64,000 nt of DNA, from contig JAJEEU010000037.1 of the NCBI GenBank assembly GCA_022820825.1, positions 1 through 64,000 on the forward strand. Reading direction: 5' to 3'. This document shows positions 8,605 to 17,303 of this stretch, piece by piece; the first letter of the stretch is position 1; each line of letters begins with the position of its first letter. The DNA comes from Vicinamibacteria bacterium. Its GTDB lineage: Bacteria > Acidobacteriota > Vicinamibacteria > Vicinamibacterales > UBA8438. The translations under genes were made by a program, and so were the position numbers. The notes under the pieces are model-generated. The model did no database searches. It was not told the DNA's origin and was given only the letters and a program-made list of their open reading frames with translations.

Positions 8605-9090
8605 TCATCGTGCAGAGCCCGATTCACCGCGGCCCATAATCTCTACCAGCAACCCCTCGGTCTCTCCCTCCAAGGCCAGAATATCCGCCCGGATCTCCGC
8701 GAGTGTCCGCATCGGCTTCGGCTTGTAGAAGTAGCGGGTGAAACTGATCTCGTAGCCGACCTTCACGCCGTCGGGTCGGTACCAGGCGTCGGCGGCGTAC
8801 GGCAGCACTTCGCGCCGCAGGAACGCCTCGTCGTCGAGTTCGCAGTTCTTCTTGCCGAGGTTCTTGCGGAGCGGCCGGTACCACTTCGTCGCATCGATCA
8901 ATGATGCGGCTGCCGAGCGGCGTATCCTGCTTCATCTTCGAGAGCTTGTTGGCGAGGAAGAGCATCTGGCCGTCGCTGGAGCGGGTGACCAGGGAGTACT
9001 CGGGCTCGTCCGCGTTCTCCTCGTTGAACCGCCGAACCAGCTCCTCGAAGATCGAGCCCATGCCGTGGTTGTCGAGGCCGGGATCACTAT
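8605..9090 (-). pseudogene. hsdM: Collapsed remnant of a type I restriction methylase (hsdM)
   Basis: Four separate pieces of an HsdM protein occur in the correct order but with the intervening parts missing. They are GMGSIFEELVRRFNEENA, SSDGQMLFLANKLSKMKQ, then after a frame change DATKWYRPLRKNLGKKNCEL, then FLRREVLPYAADAWYRPDG to VKVGYEISFTRYFYKPKP near the C-terminus. A normal HsdM is about 500-700 residues; about 160 remain. The SAM-binding and NPPF/Y catalytic regions are gone, and no hsdS or hsdR lies nearby. The last 98 residues (8605-8901) still form an open frame but cannot methylate DNA. Confidence 0.75.
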
Positions 9091-9239
9091 TCGGGACGAC
9101 CGGCGAGGGTCTCCGCGCTGCCCGAAATCGGGGTACTGTCCTCACCGCACAGCTGCAACATGAGAGCGATCTGCGGTGGGCCAAACATGATCCCCAAGGT
9201 CTGGCCGAGCGCGGAAAGCTCCCGGGAATTGGCGGCGTT

Positions 9240-9602
9240 TCACGCGCCAGACCGTACAGCCGGTCGCGGCGTGATCACTAACTTCAGGTCCGAGTCCAAC
9301 ACCTCCGCAACACGTACCATCGTTTTCAACTCCATATTCTGGACGTGACCGGAAAACAGCCGGGAGATCGTCGGTTGCGTCACGCCCAATTGCCGCGCGA
9401 TGGCTGACCTTGAGAGACCGAGGTCGGCCCGCCTCGTCTCCAGCATCTGGACGAACTCGAGAAGATGACGTTTCGTCGCGATGCGTGCAGCTTGCTCCGG
9501 ACTCCGCCGCCTCTTCAGATCTGGGAGGACAGGTCGGCTGATGGTCGTTTCCGGGCGTGCTGCCCCCCCCGGACTCATCGCGTTGGTCTGTGTACGTTGC
9601 AT
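9240..9602 (-). CDS. XRE-family HTH antitoxin (HigA-like)
   Basis: A 120-residue protein with a helix-turn-helix in its second half: LSRSAIARQLGVTQPTISRL. A basic N-terminal extension of about 40 residues precedes it. It starts 11 nt after the toxin gene stop, in the toxin-first order typical of HigBA or Gp49/XRE modules. The antitoxin probably binds the palindrome overlapping the module's promoter (9991-10008) to repress both genes. The C-terminal part (MVRVAEVLDSDLKLVITPR) matches the XRE antitoxin type (COG5606-like). Confidence 0.8.
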   Translation of the reverse strand: MQRTQTNAMSPGGAARPETTISRPVLPDLKRRRSPEQAARIATKRHLLEFVQMLETRRADLGLSRSAIARQLGVTQPTISRLFSGHVQNMELKTMVRVAEVLDSDLKLVITPRPAVRSGA

Positions 9603-9613
9603 TGTCTTGCTCG

Positions 9614-9982
9614 CTAGTTCCGTCTGGTCTTGCCTTCCTCGTTTCGCAGCGCCTCTTCAGCGTTTGCCTGGAGCCTTCGGATTCTGGCCATGATTCTGGC
9701 CGGAATGCTCGAGCGCTTCTTGACGTATCCGTCGAGCACGACGATCCGATGCCCCGGCGCAAACACGAAGAACAGCCGAACCCCGGTCGTTACGCCCCGC
9801 GCCTCGAAGAGTCCCTTGCCGAGAGACTTGGAGATCGGCAGCCGAAGCTTGTTGCCGTGCCCTTCCAGCATTTCCACCAACGCCTCGGCTTCGGCGGCCA
9901 CGTCGTCGGACAGTCCATCCAGAAACTCCTCAAGTGTCGTCGTCCCCCTCGGGGTGTCAAGGGAGTGGACAGCCCACCGCAC
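9614..9982 (-). CDS. RelE/HigB-like (Gp49 family) toxin
   Basis: A 122-residue protein with the Gp49/HigB toxin pattern: LPISKSLGKGLFEARG, then VRLFFVFAPGHRIVVLDGYVKK, and a basic C-terminal helix. It is predicted to cleave mRNA on the ribosome. The start is GTG 9982; family members begin with a similar short first strand. A consensus promoter predicts transcription from about 9982, so the message may be leaderless, or a slightly different start may be used. No internal stop or frameshift, unlike the vapC and hicA toxins nearby. Confidence 0.78.
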   Translation of the reverse strand: MRWAVHSLDTPRGTTTLEEFLDGLSDDVAAEAEALVEMLEGHGNKLRLPISKSLGKGLFEARGVTTGVRLFFVFAPGHRIVVLDGYVKKRSSIPARIMARIRRLQANAEEALRNEEGKTRRN

Positions 9983-9988
9983 TCTCGC

Positions 9989-10016
9989 AGTATACCTTCT
10001 ATGGTATATGTGTCAA
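9989..10016 (-). promoter_or_regulatory. Sigma-70-type promoter of the HigBA-like module
   Basis: On the minus strand TTGACA (10016-10011) and TATACT (9994-9989) are separated by 16 nt, a near-perfect sigma-70 promoter. The expected transcription start is about 7 nt further, at the GTG start codon of the toxin gene. Confidence 0.6.
9991..10008. promoter_or_regulatory. Operator-like palindrome overlapping the promoter
   Basis: TATACC, 6 nt, GGTATA: a perfect 6-bp inverted repeat. It covers the spacer and part of the -10 box of the promoter for the toxin-antitoxin pair. The position suits repression by the XRE antitoxin. Inferred from symmetry and location. Confidence 0.55.
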
Positions 10017-10282
10017 GGTCTGCGACTACTCGTGTCGCCCAGGTAACTGCCCGCACGCCACCACCTTTCGCGGGTCGTACCCCGCGACCCCGTAGGGCGC
10101 ACTTTCCACTGACCTCCGGAGACCCGGCCCGTTAGGGGGCACAGGTGGGAGCTCGGAGGCTGGTACCATCCGAGCGTTGCCCGGATCCACCCCCGCAGCT
10201 TTCGTGCCACCTCTGGGCGGTCAGTCCATAGCGGAGTCAGGATACGGAGCACGTGCTCGCGGTCGATCCCGGAAAGGTAAAA
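10017..10282. other. Gene-free stretch between the TA module and the tRNA
   Basis: No coding frame with family features is visible. The right end (10264-10282) resembles the sequence left of the att-like copy at 7821-7834, so it may be part of the duplicated integration site. Confidence 0.4.
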
Positions 10283-10359
10283 TGGTGCCGGTGCAGGGAC
10301 TTGAACCCCGGACCTAGCGGATATGAGCCGCTCGCTCTAACCAGCTGAGCTACACCGGC
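10283..10359 (-). tRNA. tRNA-Met (CAT) (tRNA-Ile2 not excluded)
   Basis: Read on the minus strand the 77-nt gene folds as a full cloverleaf. Acceptor GCCGGTG pairs with CACCGGC, the D stem is GCTC/GAGC, and the anticodon arm is AGCGG-CTCATAT-CCGCT with anticodon CAT. The T arm loop is TTCAAGT. The discriminator is A and CCA is encoded. The acceptor is fully paired, which argues against the initiator tRNA. Elongator Met and lysidine-modified Ile2 cannot be separated with certainty by eye. The last 16 nt are repeated at 7835-7850. Confidence 0.93.
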
Positions 10360-10427
10360 ATCCCAGGCAACCACCCATTATATCGAAGGCTCGCATCGCG
10401 GCCGCCAGCCACGGGAGCGGCTAGCGG

Positions 10428-11480
10428 CTACGTGATCAGCATCGCGTCGCCGTAGCTGTAGAAGCGGTAGCGGCGCGCCACCGCCTCGGCGTACGCGGCG
10501 AGCACCCGCTCGCGGCCGGCGAACGTGGACACCAGCACCAGCAGCGACGAGCGCGGCAGGTGGAAGTTGGTGAGCAGCGCGCCGACCACCCGGAACTCGA
10601 AGCCGGGCGCGATATACAGCCCGGTCGAACCGCTGCCCGCGTCGATGCGCTGCCGGCCGCCGGCCGCCGCGGACTCCAGGACACGCGTCGTGGTGGTCCC
10701 CACCGCCACGATGCGGCGCCCGTCATCCAGCGCCCGGTTGACGGCATGCGCCGTCGCTTCCGTGATCTCGAAGGGCTCCGACGCGAGCCGGTGCTGCTCC
10801 ACGTGCTCGCCGCGGATCGGCTGGAACGTCCCGTAGCCGACGTGCAGGGTGATGGCGGCCCGCTCGACGCCCCGCGCGTCGAGCGCCTGCAGCAGCCCGG
10901 TCGTGAAGTGCAGCCCGGCCGTCGGCGCCGCGACCGAGCCGCGGGCGCGCGCGTACACGGTCTGGTAGCGCTCGCGGTCGTCCCCCGCGTCGGGACGCTT
11001 GATGTACGGCGGCAGCGGCACGTGCCCGATCGCATCGATGGCCGCGTCGACGTCCCGGCCGTCGTCGGCGGTCAGCTGCACGGTGCGGCGGCCGTGGAAG
11101 TGGCGCGCCAGCACCTCCAGCCGCAGGCGGTAGCCGCCGCCTTCGAAGACGGCGCGCGCGCCTTCGCGCATTTTCTGTCCGGGATGCAGGAGCACGTCCC
11201 AGCGATCGCCCTCCGCCCGCGACAGCAGGAGGCACTCGACCGACCCGCCGCTGGGATCGCGACGCCCGAGCAGCCGCGCCGGGTAGACGCGCGTGTCGTT
11301 GACGACTAGCAGGTCGCCCGGCTCCAGCAACGCCGGGAGGTCGCCTACATGCCGGTGGTCGTGGCGCCCGCCGCGGCGATCGAGGTGGAACAGCCGGGCC
11401 CGGTCCCGTACGGTGTGCGGCTGTTGCGCGATGAGCTCGGCCGGCAGGTGGTAGTCGAAATCGGAAACCGGCGTAGCCAC
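10428..11480 (-). CDS. queA: tRNA preQ1(34) S-adenosylmethionine ribosyltransferase-isomerase
   Basis: A 350-residue protein, the normal QueA length. It starts MATPVSDFDYHLPAELIAQQ and contains the family signatures VNDTRVYPARLLGRR, PTAGLHFT and TNFHLPRSSLL. It transfers the ribosyl part of SAM to preQ1 at the wobble position of tRNAs during queuosine synthesis in the cytoplasm. It is the last gene of a co-directional run yebC-ruvC-ruvA-ruvB-fabH-queA, 13 nt after fabH. Ordinary and intact. Confidence 0.96.
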   Translation of the reverse strand: MATPVSDFDYHLPAELIAQQPHTVRDRARLFHLDRRGGRHDHRHVGDLPALLEPGDLLVVNDTRVYPARLLGRRDPSGGSVECLLLSRAEGDRWDVLLHPGQKMREGARAVFEGGGYRLRLEVLARHFHGRRTVQLTADDGRDVDAAIDAIGHVPLPPYIKRPDAGDDRERYQTVYARARGSVAAPTAGLHFTTGLLQALDARGVERAAITLHVGYGTFQPIRGEHVEQHRLASEPFEITEATAHAVNRALDDGRRIVAVGTTTTRVLESAAAGGRQRIDAGSGSTGLYIAPGFEFRVVGALLTNFHLPRSSLLVLVSTFAGRERVLAAYAEAVARRYRFYSYGDAMLIT

Positions 11481-11493
11481 GCGGTTGGCCCGC

Positions 11494-12531
11494 TCAGCAC
11501 GCCCAGCGCAGGAGAACGGCGCCCACCGTGAACCCAGCGCCGACCGCGGCCAGCAGCACGCGGTCGCCCTCCTTCAACCGCCCGTCGGCGCGCGCGTCCT
11601 GCAGCGCCAGCGGGATGGTGGCCGCCGTGGTGTTGCCGAAGCGGTCGATGTTGAGCACCACGCGCGAGCGGTCGAGGCCGAGCCGGTCGGCCGTGCTCAG
11701 GATGATGCGGCGGTTGGCCTGGTGCGCCACGAACAAGTCGACGTCGCCGGCCTCGAGGCCGTTCCGCTCCAGCACCCGGCGGCAGACATCTTCCATCTTG
11801 CGCACGGCGAACTTGAACACGGCGGCGCCGTCCTGGTGCACGAAGTGCATGCGCTTGTCGACGGTCTCGTGTGTAGCCGGATTGCGGCTGCCGCCGGCAG
11901 GCATGTTCAATGCGGGTCCGCCGCTGCCGTCGATCTCGTGGACGAAGTCGAGCAGCCCCAGCTCCGGCTCCGCCGCCGGCGAGACCACGACCGCGCCCGC
12001 GCCGTCGCCGAACAGCACGCAGGTCGCGCGGTCCTCGTAGTCGATGATCGACGACATCACGTCGGCGCCGATCACCAGGGCGTGCTCGTGCGCCCCGGTC
12101 GCCACAAGTTGCGAACCGACGGTGAGCGCGTACGCGAACCCCGAGCAGGCTGCGCCCACGTCGAAGCCCCAGGCATTGGACGCGCCGATCTTGTTCTGCA
12201 CCAGGCACGCCGTGCTGGGGAAGAACATGTCCGGCGTGGTCGTGCCGACCACGATGACGCCCATGTCGTCGGGCGTCAGGCCCGCCTCGTCGATGGCGCG
12301 CAGCGCGGCCTCCTTCGCCAGATCGGAGGTGGCGACGCCGTCGTCCACGATGTGCCGCTCGTGTATCCCGGTACGCTGCAGGATCCACTCGTTCGAGGTG
12401 TCGACCATCTTCTCCAGGTCGGCGTTCGTCAGCACGCGGGGCGGCACGTATGTGCCCAGGGCCGCAATCCGCGTGCCCCTGAGCGGCGCGCCGCCGCGCA
12501 TTCTTCCAACCGGTCCGTCGCTCACTTGCAC
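11494..12531 (-). CDS. fabH: 3-oxoacyl-ACP synthase III
   Basis: A 345-residue thiolase-fold enzyme that condenses an acyl-CoA primer with malonyl-ACP to start fatty acid synthesis. The Cys-His-Asn triad is visible: Cys in [11 protein letters not shown], His in VAHQANRRI, Asn in RFGNTTAAT. The start is GTG 12531 (AAGGGA just upstream); an ATG at 12501 begins nearer the conserved [17 protein letters not shown] and is also possible. Position within a ruv operon is unusual for fabH but the gene looks normal. A specialised KASIII homologue cannot be excluded. Confidence 0.93.
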   Translation of the reverse strand: MQVSDGPVGRMRGGAPLRGTRIAALGTYVPPRVLTNADLEKMVDTSNEWILQRTGIHERHIVDDGVATSDLAKEAALRAIDEAGLTPDDMGVIVVGTTTPDMFFPSTACLVQNKIGASNAWGFDVGAACSGFAYALTVGSQLVATGAHEHALVIGADVMSSIIDYEDRATCVLFGDGAGAVVVSPAAEPELGLLDFVHEIDGSGGPALNMPAGGSRNPATHETVDKRMHFVHQDGAAVFKFAVRKMEDVCRRVLERNGLEAGDVDLFVAHQANRRIILSTADRLGLDRSRVVLNIDRFGNTTAATIPLALQDARADGRLKEGDRVLLAAVGAGFTVGAVLLRWAC

Positions 12532-12549
12532 TGGTCCCTTCGTTGTCGG

Positions 12550-13593
12550 CTACCAGAGTCGGGGGCCGCGGTCGGGCCCCTCCAGTCCAAAGTAGCCGTA
12601 CGCGCGCTCCGTCGCCACCCGGCCGCGCGGCGTGCGGTCGATGAAGCCGGCCTGGATCAGGAACGGCTCGTAGATGTCCTCGATCGCTTCCTTCTCCTCG
12701 CTGATCGCCGCGGCGATGCTGTTCAGCCCGACCGGGCCGCCGCCGAACTTGTCGATCACCGCCCGCAACAGCCGCCTGTCCGCCTCGTCGAAGCCGTTGT
12801 CGTCCACGCCCAGCAGCTCCAGCGCCTGCTTCGCCACGGCGGTGTCCACCGCGCCGTCGGCGCGGACTTCCGCGTAGTCCCGCACCCGCCGCAGGAGGCG
12901 GTTGACGACGCGCGGCGTGCCCCGGCCGCGCCGCGCGAGCTCGCCGGCCGCCGCTCCATCGACCGGCACGTTCAGGATGCGGGCCGAGCGCGTCACGATC
13001 TCCCGCAGGTCGTCGTCGGTGTAGAAGTCGAGGCGGTGCACGATGCCGAACCGCGTGCGCAGCGGCGACGTGAGCAGGCCGGCCCGCGTCGTTGCCCCGA
13101 TCAGCGTGAACGGCTGCAGCGGCACCTTGACCGAGCGCGCGCTGGGCCCCTGCCCGATGACGATGTCGAGCTCGTAGTCCTCCAGGGCGGGATAGAGGAT
13201 CTCTTCGATGACGGGGCTCATGCGGTGAATCTCGTCGATGAAGAGCACCTCGTGCTCCTTGAGATTCGTCAGCAGCGCGGCGAGGTCGCCCGGTCGCTCG
13301 AGGACGGGGCCGGAGGTCGTCCGGACCTGCACCTCCAGCTCCTGGGCCACGATGTAGGCGAGCGTGGTCTTGCCGAGGCCGGGCGGGCCGTACAGCAGCA
13401 CGTGGTCGAGCGCCTCGCGGCGCTGCCGGGCGGCCGCAATCGATACCGCGAGGTTCTCGCGCACGCGCTCCTGGCCGACGTACTCCGCCAGCGTGCGCGG
13501 CCGGAGGCCGGCCTCGTACTGCTGCTCCTCGTCGTCCCGGACGGAGCTGACGATGCGCTCGGTCGTCACCTTCGGTGCCTCTTGGTCGATCAC
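12550..13593 (-). CDS. ruvB: Holliday junction branch migration ATPase RuvB
   Basis: A 347-residue AAA+ ATPase with Walker [10 protein letters not shown], Walker B FIDEIHR, sensor GATTRAG, arginine-finger region, and a C-terminal winged helix ([16 protein letters not shown]). As a hexamer it drives Holliday junction branch migration with RuvA. Its start overlaps the end of ruvA by 4 nt, indicating translational coupling. Full length for the family. Confidence 0.97.
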   Translation of the reverse strand: MIDQEAPKVTTERIVSSVRDDEEQQYEAGLRPRTLAEYVGQERVRENLAVSIAAARQRREALDHVLLYGPPGLGKTTLAYIVAQELEVQVRTTSGPVLERPGDLAALLTNLKEHEVLFIDEIHRMSPVIEEILYPALEDYELDIVIGQGPSARSVKVPLQPFTLIGATTRAGLLTSPLRTRFGIVHRLDFYTDDDLREIVTRSARILNVPVDGAAAGELARRGRGTPRVVNRLLRRVRDYAEVRADGAVDTAVAKQALELLGVDDNGFDEADRRLLRAVIDKFGGGPVGLNSIAAAISEEKEAIEDIYEPFLIQAGFIDRTPRGRVATERAYGYFGLEGPDRGPRLW

Positions 13594-14183
13594 TTCGACA
13601 GCTCGCGCAGCGCCTGCCGCAAGGTCCGCTCGAACCCGTCGGCGCCGGACTTGGCCGCCGCCCGCGCCGCGCGCTCCGCCGCCGCACGATGGTATCCGAG
13701 GTTGAGCAGCGCCGACACCACGTCGCCCTGGTCGCCGCCCGACGGCGTTCCGTCGCCGCCGTCCGGCTCACCGCCCAGCCCGGCCGGCAGGCGGTCCTTC
13801 AGCTCCAGGCCGATGCGCTCGGCCGTCTTCTTGCCGACGCCGGGAATGCGCGTGAGGCGGTCGACGTCGCCCCGCATGACCGCCTGGACCAGATCCGGCG
13901 GCTCGATGCCCGACAGCACCGCCAGCGCCAGCCGCGGCCCGACGCCGCTGACGGTGATGAGGCGCTCGAACACCTGGAGCTCCAGCAGCGTGGCGAAGCC
14001 GTACAGCGCCAGCGTGTCCTCGCGGACGTAGGTATGGACGCGCAGTGACACCGTGGCGCCCGGATCGCCCAGCTCGTAGAACGTGGACAGCGGCACGTGC
14101 AACTGGTAGCCGACGCCCTGGACGTCGACCACCAGGCGCTCGGGCTGCTTGTCGACGATCCGGCCGGTCAGCGCGCCGATCAT
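13590..14183 (-). CDS. ruvA: Holliday junction DNA helicase subunit RuvA
   Basis: A 197-residue protein, normal for RuvA. It starts [20 protein letters not shown] at ATG 14183; the longer frame to 14324 is spurious because it runs deep into ruvC. Domain I is an OB-fold, domain II has two helix-hairpin-helix motifs ([22 protein letters not shown]), and a small C-terminal RuvB-binding domain follows a Gly/Asp-rich linker. It binds four-way junctions and recruits RuvB. It overlaps ruvC by 4 nt and ruvB by 4 nt. Confidence 0.96.
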   Translation of the reverse strand: MIGALTGRIVDKQPERLVVDVQGVGYQLHVPLSTFYELGDPGATVSLRVHTYVREDTLALYGFATLLELQVFERLITVSGVGPRLALAVLSGIEPPDLVQAVMRGDVDRLTRIPGVGKKTAERIGLELKDRLPAGLGGEPDGGDGTPSGGDQGDVVSALLNLGYHRAAAERAARAAAKSGADGFERTLRQALRELSK

Positions 14184-14770
14184 GAAACGGTGCGGCGGCC
14201 CGCACGGCCCGCGCCGGCCTCCGGCGGGGCGGCCTCGGACGGGACGTACTGGCGCCAGCTTCGCGCGGGACGCTTGCGCACGCCGTCGCGATCTCCTGTC
14301 GGACCGATGGAATGGGCGTGGCACACGGCCACCGCGAGCGCGTCGGACGCGTCGAGCGGCGACGGCGGCGCGTCCATGCCGAGCAGCAGCGCCACCATCT
14401 GCTGCACCTGCCGCTTGTCGGCGCGCCCGTACCCCACGACGGCGCGCTTCACCTCGGCCGGCGAATACTCCGCCGCCGGCAGGCCGGCCTCCGCCGCCGC
14501 GAGCATCGCCACGCCCCGCACGTGCCCCAGCACGAGCGCCGAGCGCGCGTTGCGCGCGTAGAACAGGTCCTCGAGAGCCACGACGTCCGGCTTGTGCGCC
14601 GCCAGCAGCCGGGCGAGTCCGCCGTGGACGGTGTGCAGCCTTTCAGCGAGGGGGGCATCCGCCGGCGCGGAGAGCGCGCCGCAAACGAGCAGGCGGTGCC
14701 GGCTGCCGTTCGTCTCGATGCAGCCGTAGCCGGTGCGCCTGGAGCCGGGGTCGACCCCGAAGATTCTCAC
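14180..14770 (-). CDS. ruvC: Crossover junction endodeoxyribonuclease RuvC
   Basis: A 196-residue protein with the RNase H-like fold. Acidic catalytic residues are in place: Asp in MRIFGVDPGS, Glu in VVALEDLFYARN, and two Asp in LDASDALAVAVCHAH. It resolves Holliday junctions formed by recombination. The C-terminal 35 residues after the catalytic helix are basic and proline-rich and look lineage-specific. It overlaps yebC upstream and ruvA downstream by 4 nt each. Confidence 0.96.
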   Translation of the reverse strand: MRIFGVDPGSRRTGYGCIETNGSRHRLLVCGALSAPADAPLAERLHTVHGGLARLLAAHKPDVVALEDLFYARNARSALVLGHVRGVAMLAAAEAGLPAAEYSPAEVKRAVVGYGRADKRQVQQMVALLLGMDAPPSPLDASDALAVAVCHAHSIGPTGDRDGVRKRPARSWRQYVPSEAAPPEAGAGRAGRRTVS

Positions 14771-15516
14771 GCGAGCGAGGCCTCGATCTCCTTCGCGTCG
14801 ATGTCGAAGTTGGACCAGACGTGCCGCACGTCGTCATGGTCCTCCAGCAGTTCCATCAGCTTGAGGATCTGGCGCGCCGGCCCACCCTCGAGCTTCACGT
14901 AGTTCTGCGGCAGCATCGCGAGCTGGGCGCTGGCGGGTTCGATGCCGGCCTCCCGGACGGCCGCCAGCACTGCCTCGTACGCCTCCGGGGAGGTCACCAC
15001 TTCCCAGTGCTCGTCGTCCTCCCGGAAGTCGTCGGCGCCGGCGTCGATGACCGCCGTCATCAGCGCGTCCTCGTCGACGCCTTCGCGCTCCACGATGAGG
15101 TGCCCGTGCTTCTCGAACAGCCAGGCCACGCTGTTGGTCGTGCCGAGGTTGCCGCCGTGCTTCGACAGGATGTGGCGGATCTCCCCCACCGCGCGGTTGG
15201 TGTTGTCGGTCAGCACCTCGATCAGCAGCGCCGCGCCGCCCGGGCCGTACGCCTCGTAGTTGATCTCCTCGTACGAGACGCCGGGCTCCTCGCCCGTGCC
15301 GCGGCGGATGGCGCGCTTGATGTTCTCCGCCGGCATGTTGGCGGCCTTGGCGTCGCCGATCACCGTGCGCAGCCGCGGGTTGCTGTCGGGATCGCCGCCG
15401 CCGTCACGGGCGGCGACCGTGAGCTCCTTGATGATGCGCGTGAACAGCTTGCCGCGCTTCGCGTCGGCGGCGCCCTTCTTGTGCTTGATCGAATGCCACT
15501 TGGAATGGCCGGACAT
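14767..15516 (-). CDS. yebC: YebC/PmpR family protein
   Basis: A 249-residue protein starting MSGHSKWHSIKHKKGAADAK, the family hallmark. It also contains RRGTGEEPGVSYEEINYEAYGP-type text (residues about 90-110) and NTNRAVGEIRHILSKHGG. YebC proteins are reported as transcription regulators and, more recently, as ribosome-associated factors for difficult peptide stretches. As in many bacteria it is first in the ruvCAB operon, joined to ruvC by a 4-nt overlap. Confidence 0.95.
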   Translation of the reverse strand: MSGHSKWHSIKHKKGAADAKRGKLFTRIIKELTVAARDGGGDPDSNPRLRTVIGDAKAANMPAENIKRAIRRGTGEEPGVSYEEINYEAYGPGGAALLIEVLTDNTNRAVGEIRHILSKHGGNLGTTNSVAWLFEKHGHLIVEREGVDEDALMTAVIDAGADDFREDDEHWEVVTSPEAYEAVLAAVREAGIEPASAQLAMLPQNYVKLEGGPARQILKLMELLEDHDDVRHVWSNFDIDAKEIEASLA

Positions 15517-15617
15517 GGGAAAGACCCTCTCGCGATGACCGCGGATATTATCGCAGATGTAGCATTATCATGAAGCCCCGGCCGAGGCCGGAGCGGCGGC
15601 ACGGAGGAGCCATAGCG

Positions 15618-16685
15618 ATGACCCCTGACTGGGCGCCCAACATCCATCCGCTGGTCGTGCACTTCCCGATCGCCCTGCTGCTGGCCGCGGTCGCAACGGA
15701 CCTGCTCAGCGTCGTCATGGCGCGGCGCCCGGCGCTGCGGGAGGCCGCGACGTGGCTGTACTGCGCCGGCGCCGGCACGGCCGTCGCCGCCTACCTGACC
15801 GGCGGGAACGCCGCGGACTCGATGCTGCTGCCGGCCGCCGTGACGCCGCTCGTCGACGACCACGACAACTGGGCGTTCCGCACCACCGTGCTGTTCGCGC
15901 TGCTGGCCGCCGCGCGGGTCGCCCTGCCGCGCTTCCTGACGCTGAAGGCGCCGGTGTGGTGGGGGGCGTTCGCGCTGGGACTGCTCGGCGCCGGAATGCT
16001 CTACGAGACCGCGGAACGCGGCGGGCGGCTCGTCTTCGAGCACGGTCTCGGCGTGCAGGCCATCACCACCGACACGCCGGTCGAGGAAGTGATCCCCGAG
16101 CTGGCTGCCGACCAGGTCGATCCCGGGCCCATCGACCTGGGGGACGGCTCGTGGGTCTGGCGCCCGGTGCAGGGCGCGGAGGCGGTGCTGGCGGAGCAGT
16201 TCACCTGGGTGCAGAACGGCCCGGCAGGCCTGCCCGCCGAGATGGTCGACGACGCGGAGAAGGGCACCGTGCTGAGTCTCAGCGCGGCGGGGCCGGCGGC
16301 CCTGGCCGTCGCCGGCGGCGCAGTCGATTCAGCCCAGGCCGACGTGTACGTCAACGTCGACGACCTGGACGGGGAGCTGCAGATCCTCCTGCACGCACAG
16401 GACGCGGAGAACTACGACTACTTCTCGATCGACGGGACGACCGCGGCGCTGGGCCGCATGGAAGGCGGCACAGCCACGGTCTTCGAGGAGCAGGCGGTCG
16501 ACGCGTCGGGCTGGCTGTTCCTGCGCGTGTTCGGCGGCGACGGGCACTTCCGGGGCTACGTCAACGGCGACCTCGTGGCGCACGGCCACGACGACGACCT
16601 GCCGCCCGGCCCGTTCGGGTTGAAGGTCAGCGGGTCGGGCACCGTCCTCCTGGAGCGGATCCAGGTGCAGGCCGTCAGCGACTAG
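15618..16685 (+). CDS. DUF2231-like membrane protein fused to a LamG-like domain
   Basis: A 355-residue protein from ATG 15618, with GGAGGAG about 8 nt upstream. The N-terminal part begins with the DUF2231 signature NIHPLVVHFPIALLLAAV and has four membrane helices (about 12-30, 45-63, 90-105, 118-135). The C-terminal part (about 180-355) is a soluble beta-sandwich like the concanavalin/DUF1080 fold: YVNVDDLDGELQILLHAQD, then FLRVFGGDGHFRGYVNGDLV. The role is unknown. DUF2231 proteins are often near cytochromes, and the outer domain may bind sugar. Its stop overlaps the GNAT gene tail-to-tail by 4 nt. Confidence 0.85.
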   Translation: MTPDWAPNIHPLVVHFPIALLLAAVATDLLSVVMARRPALREAATWLYCAGAGTAVAAYLTGGNAADSMLLPAAVTPLVDDHDNWAFRTTVLFALLAAARVALPRFLTLKAPVWWGAFALGLLGAGMLYETAERGGRLVFEHGLGVQAITTDTPVEEVIPELAADQVDPGPIDLGDGSWVWRPVQGAEAVLAEQFTWVQNGPAGLPAEMVDDAEKGTVLSLSAAGPAALAVAGGAVDSAQADVYVNVDDLDGELQILLHAQDAENYDYFSIDGTTAALGRMEGGTATVFEEQAVDASGWLFLRVFGGDGHFRGYVNGDLVAHGHDDDLPPGPFGLKVSGSGTVLLERIQVQAVSD

Positions 16686-17179
16686 CCGTCCGGGTCGAGC
16701 GGGCGGTCCAGCCGCATCGCCATCGGTACGAAGACGATTCCGTTCACGCTGCGCTCCGGACCGGTCTGCCGGAATCCGAGCTTCTCGTACGCCTTGACGC
16801 CGAAGCGGCTGGAGTTCATCGTCACCCGCTCCACGTCGGGCTGCGTAGAGCGCGCCTGCCGCAGCGCACGGTCGAACAGCCCGCGCGCGATCCCCCGCTT
16901 GTGGAAGTCCTTCCCGACGAACAACAGCGCAACGTGGTTGCGGTCGCGGAACTCCGTGATGCCGGCGATCCGGCCGCCGACCTCCGCCACCAGCACGAAG
17001 TAGCTGCCGCTTCCCGACCGCTCGCGGAACGCCTCGGGGTCCGCGTAGCGCCGGAACGCGGCGATTCCCTCCGCGTCCAGGTCGCCCGCGATGAACTCGT
17101 CGAACCCGGTGCAGACCAGCTCCGATACCTCTTCCGCGTCCGCCGGCTTCATCATCCGGTAGGTGATGGACTCGCTCAT
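16682..17179 (-). CDS. GNAT family N-acetyltransferase
   Basis: A 165-residue protein with the GNAT core: YFVLVAEVGGRIAGITEFRD (strands 2-4), then the acetyl-CoA loop FHKRGIARGLFDRALRQAR and a C-terminal VNSSRFG-type strand (here MNSSRFGVKAYEKLGF). It probably acetylates a small molecule or protein N-terminus; the substrate is not predictable. It is convergent with the DUF2231 gene and divergent from the TonB receptor gene. Confidence 0.9.
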   Translation of the reverse strand: MSESITYRMMKPADAEEVSELVCTGFDEFIAGDLDAEGIAAFRRYADPEAFRERSGSGSYFVLVAEVGGRIAGITEFRDRNHVALLFVGKDFHKRGIARGLFDRALRQARSTQPDVERVTMNSSRFGVKAYEKLGFRQTGPERSVNGIVFVPMAMRLDRPLDPDG

Positions 17180-17303
17180 GGGTCAGCAGTTGATCGTGGA
17201 GTCTAGTAGATTTCCCGGTTCCCGCTCCATTTGCTACTCTCAACTGGTTGCATGCCTGCGGTGCATCCGCAGCAAGTCGGTCCGCTCCAGTCGGGAGGAA
17301 TTG

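Larger units (their letters stand above)
7835..10298. other. Candidate decayed integrative island between tRNA 3'-end repeats
   Basis: The segment between the two 16-nt direct repeats is 2.4 kb. It holds only accessory material: a broken hicA with hicB, a collapsed hsdM, and a HigBA-like TA pair, plus AT-rich spacer. No integrase is left. This fits a heavily deleted island once integrated at the tRNA. Inference from the repeat and the content; the exact cargo boundary is uncertain. Confidence 0.45.

Noticed and set aside
11345-13771. 808-codon minus-strand frame and the 848-codon plus-strand frame across ruvB/fabH
   Set aside because: Both are high-GC shadow frames; ruvB and fabH occupy this DNA with intact motifs.
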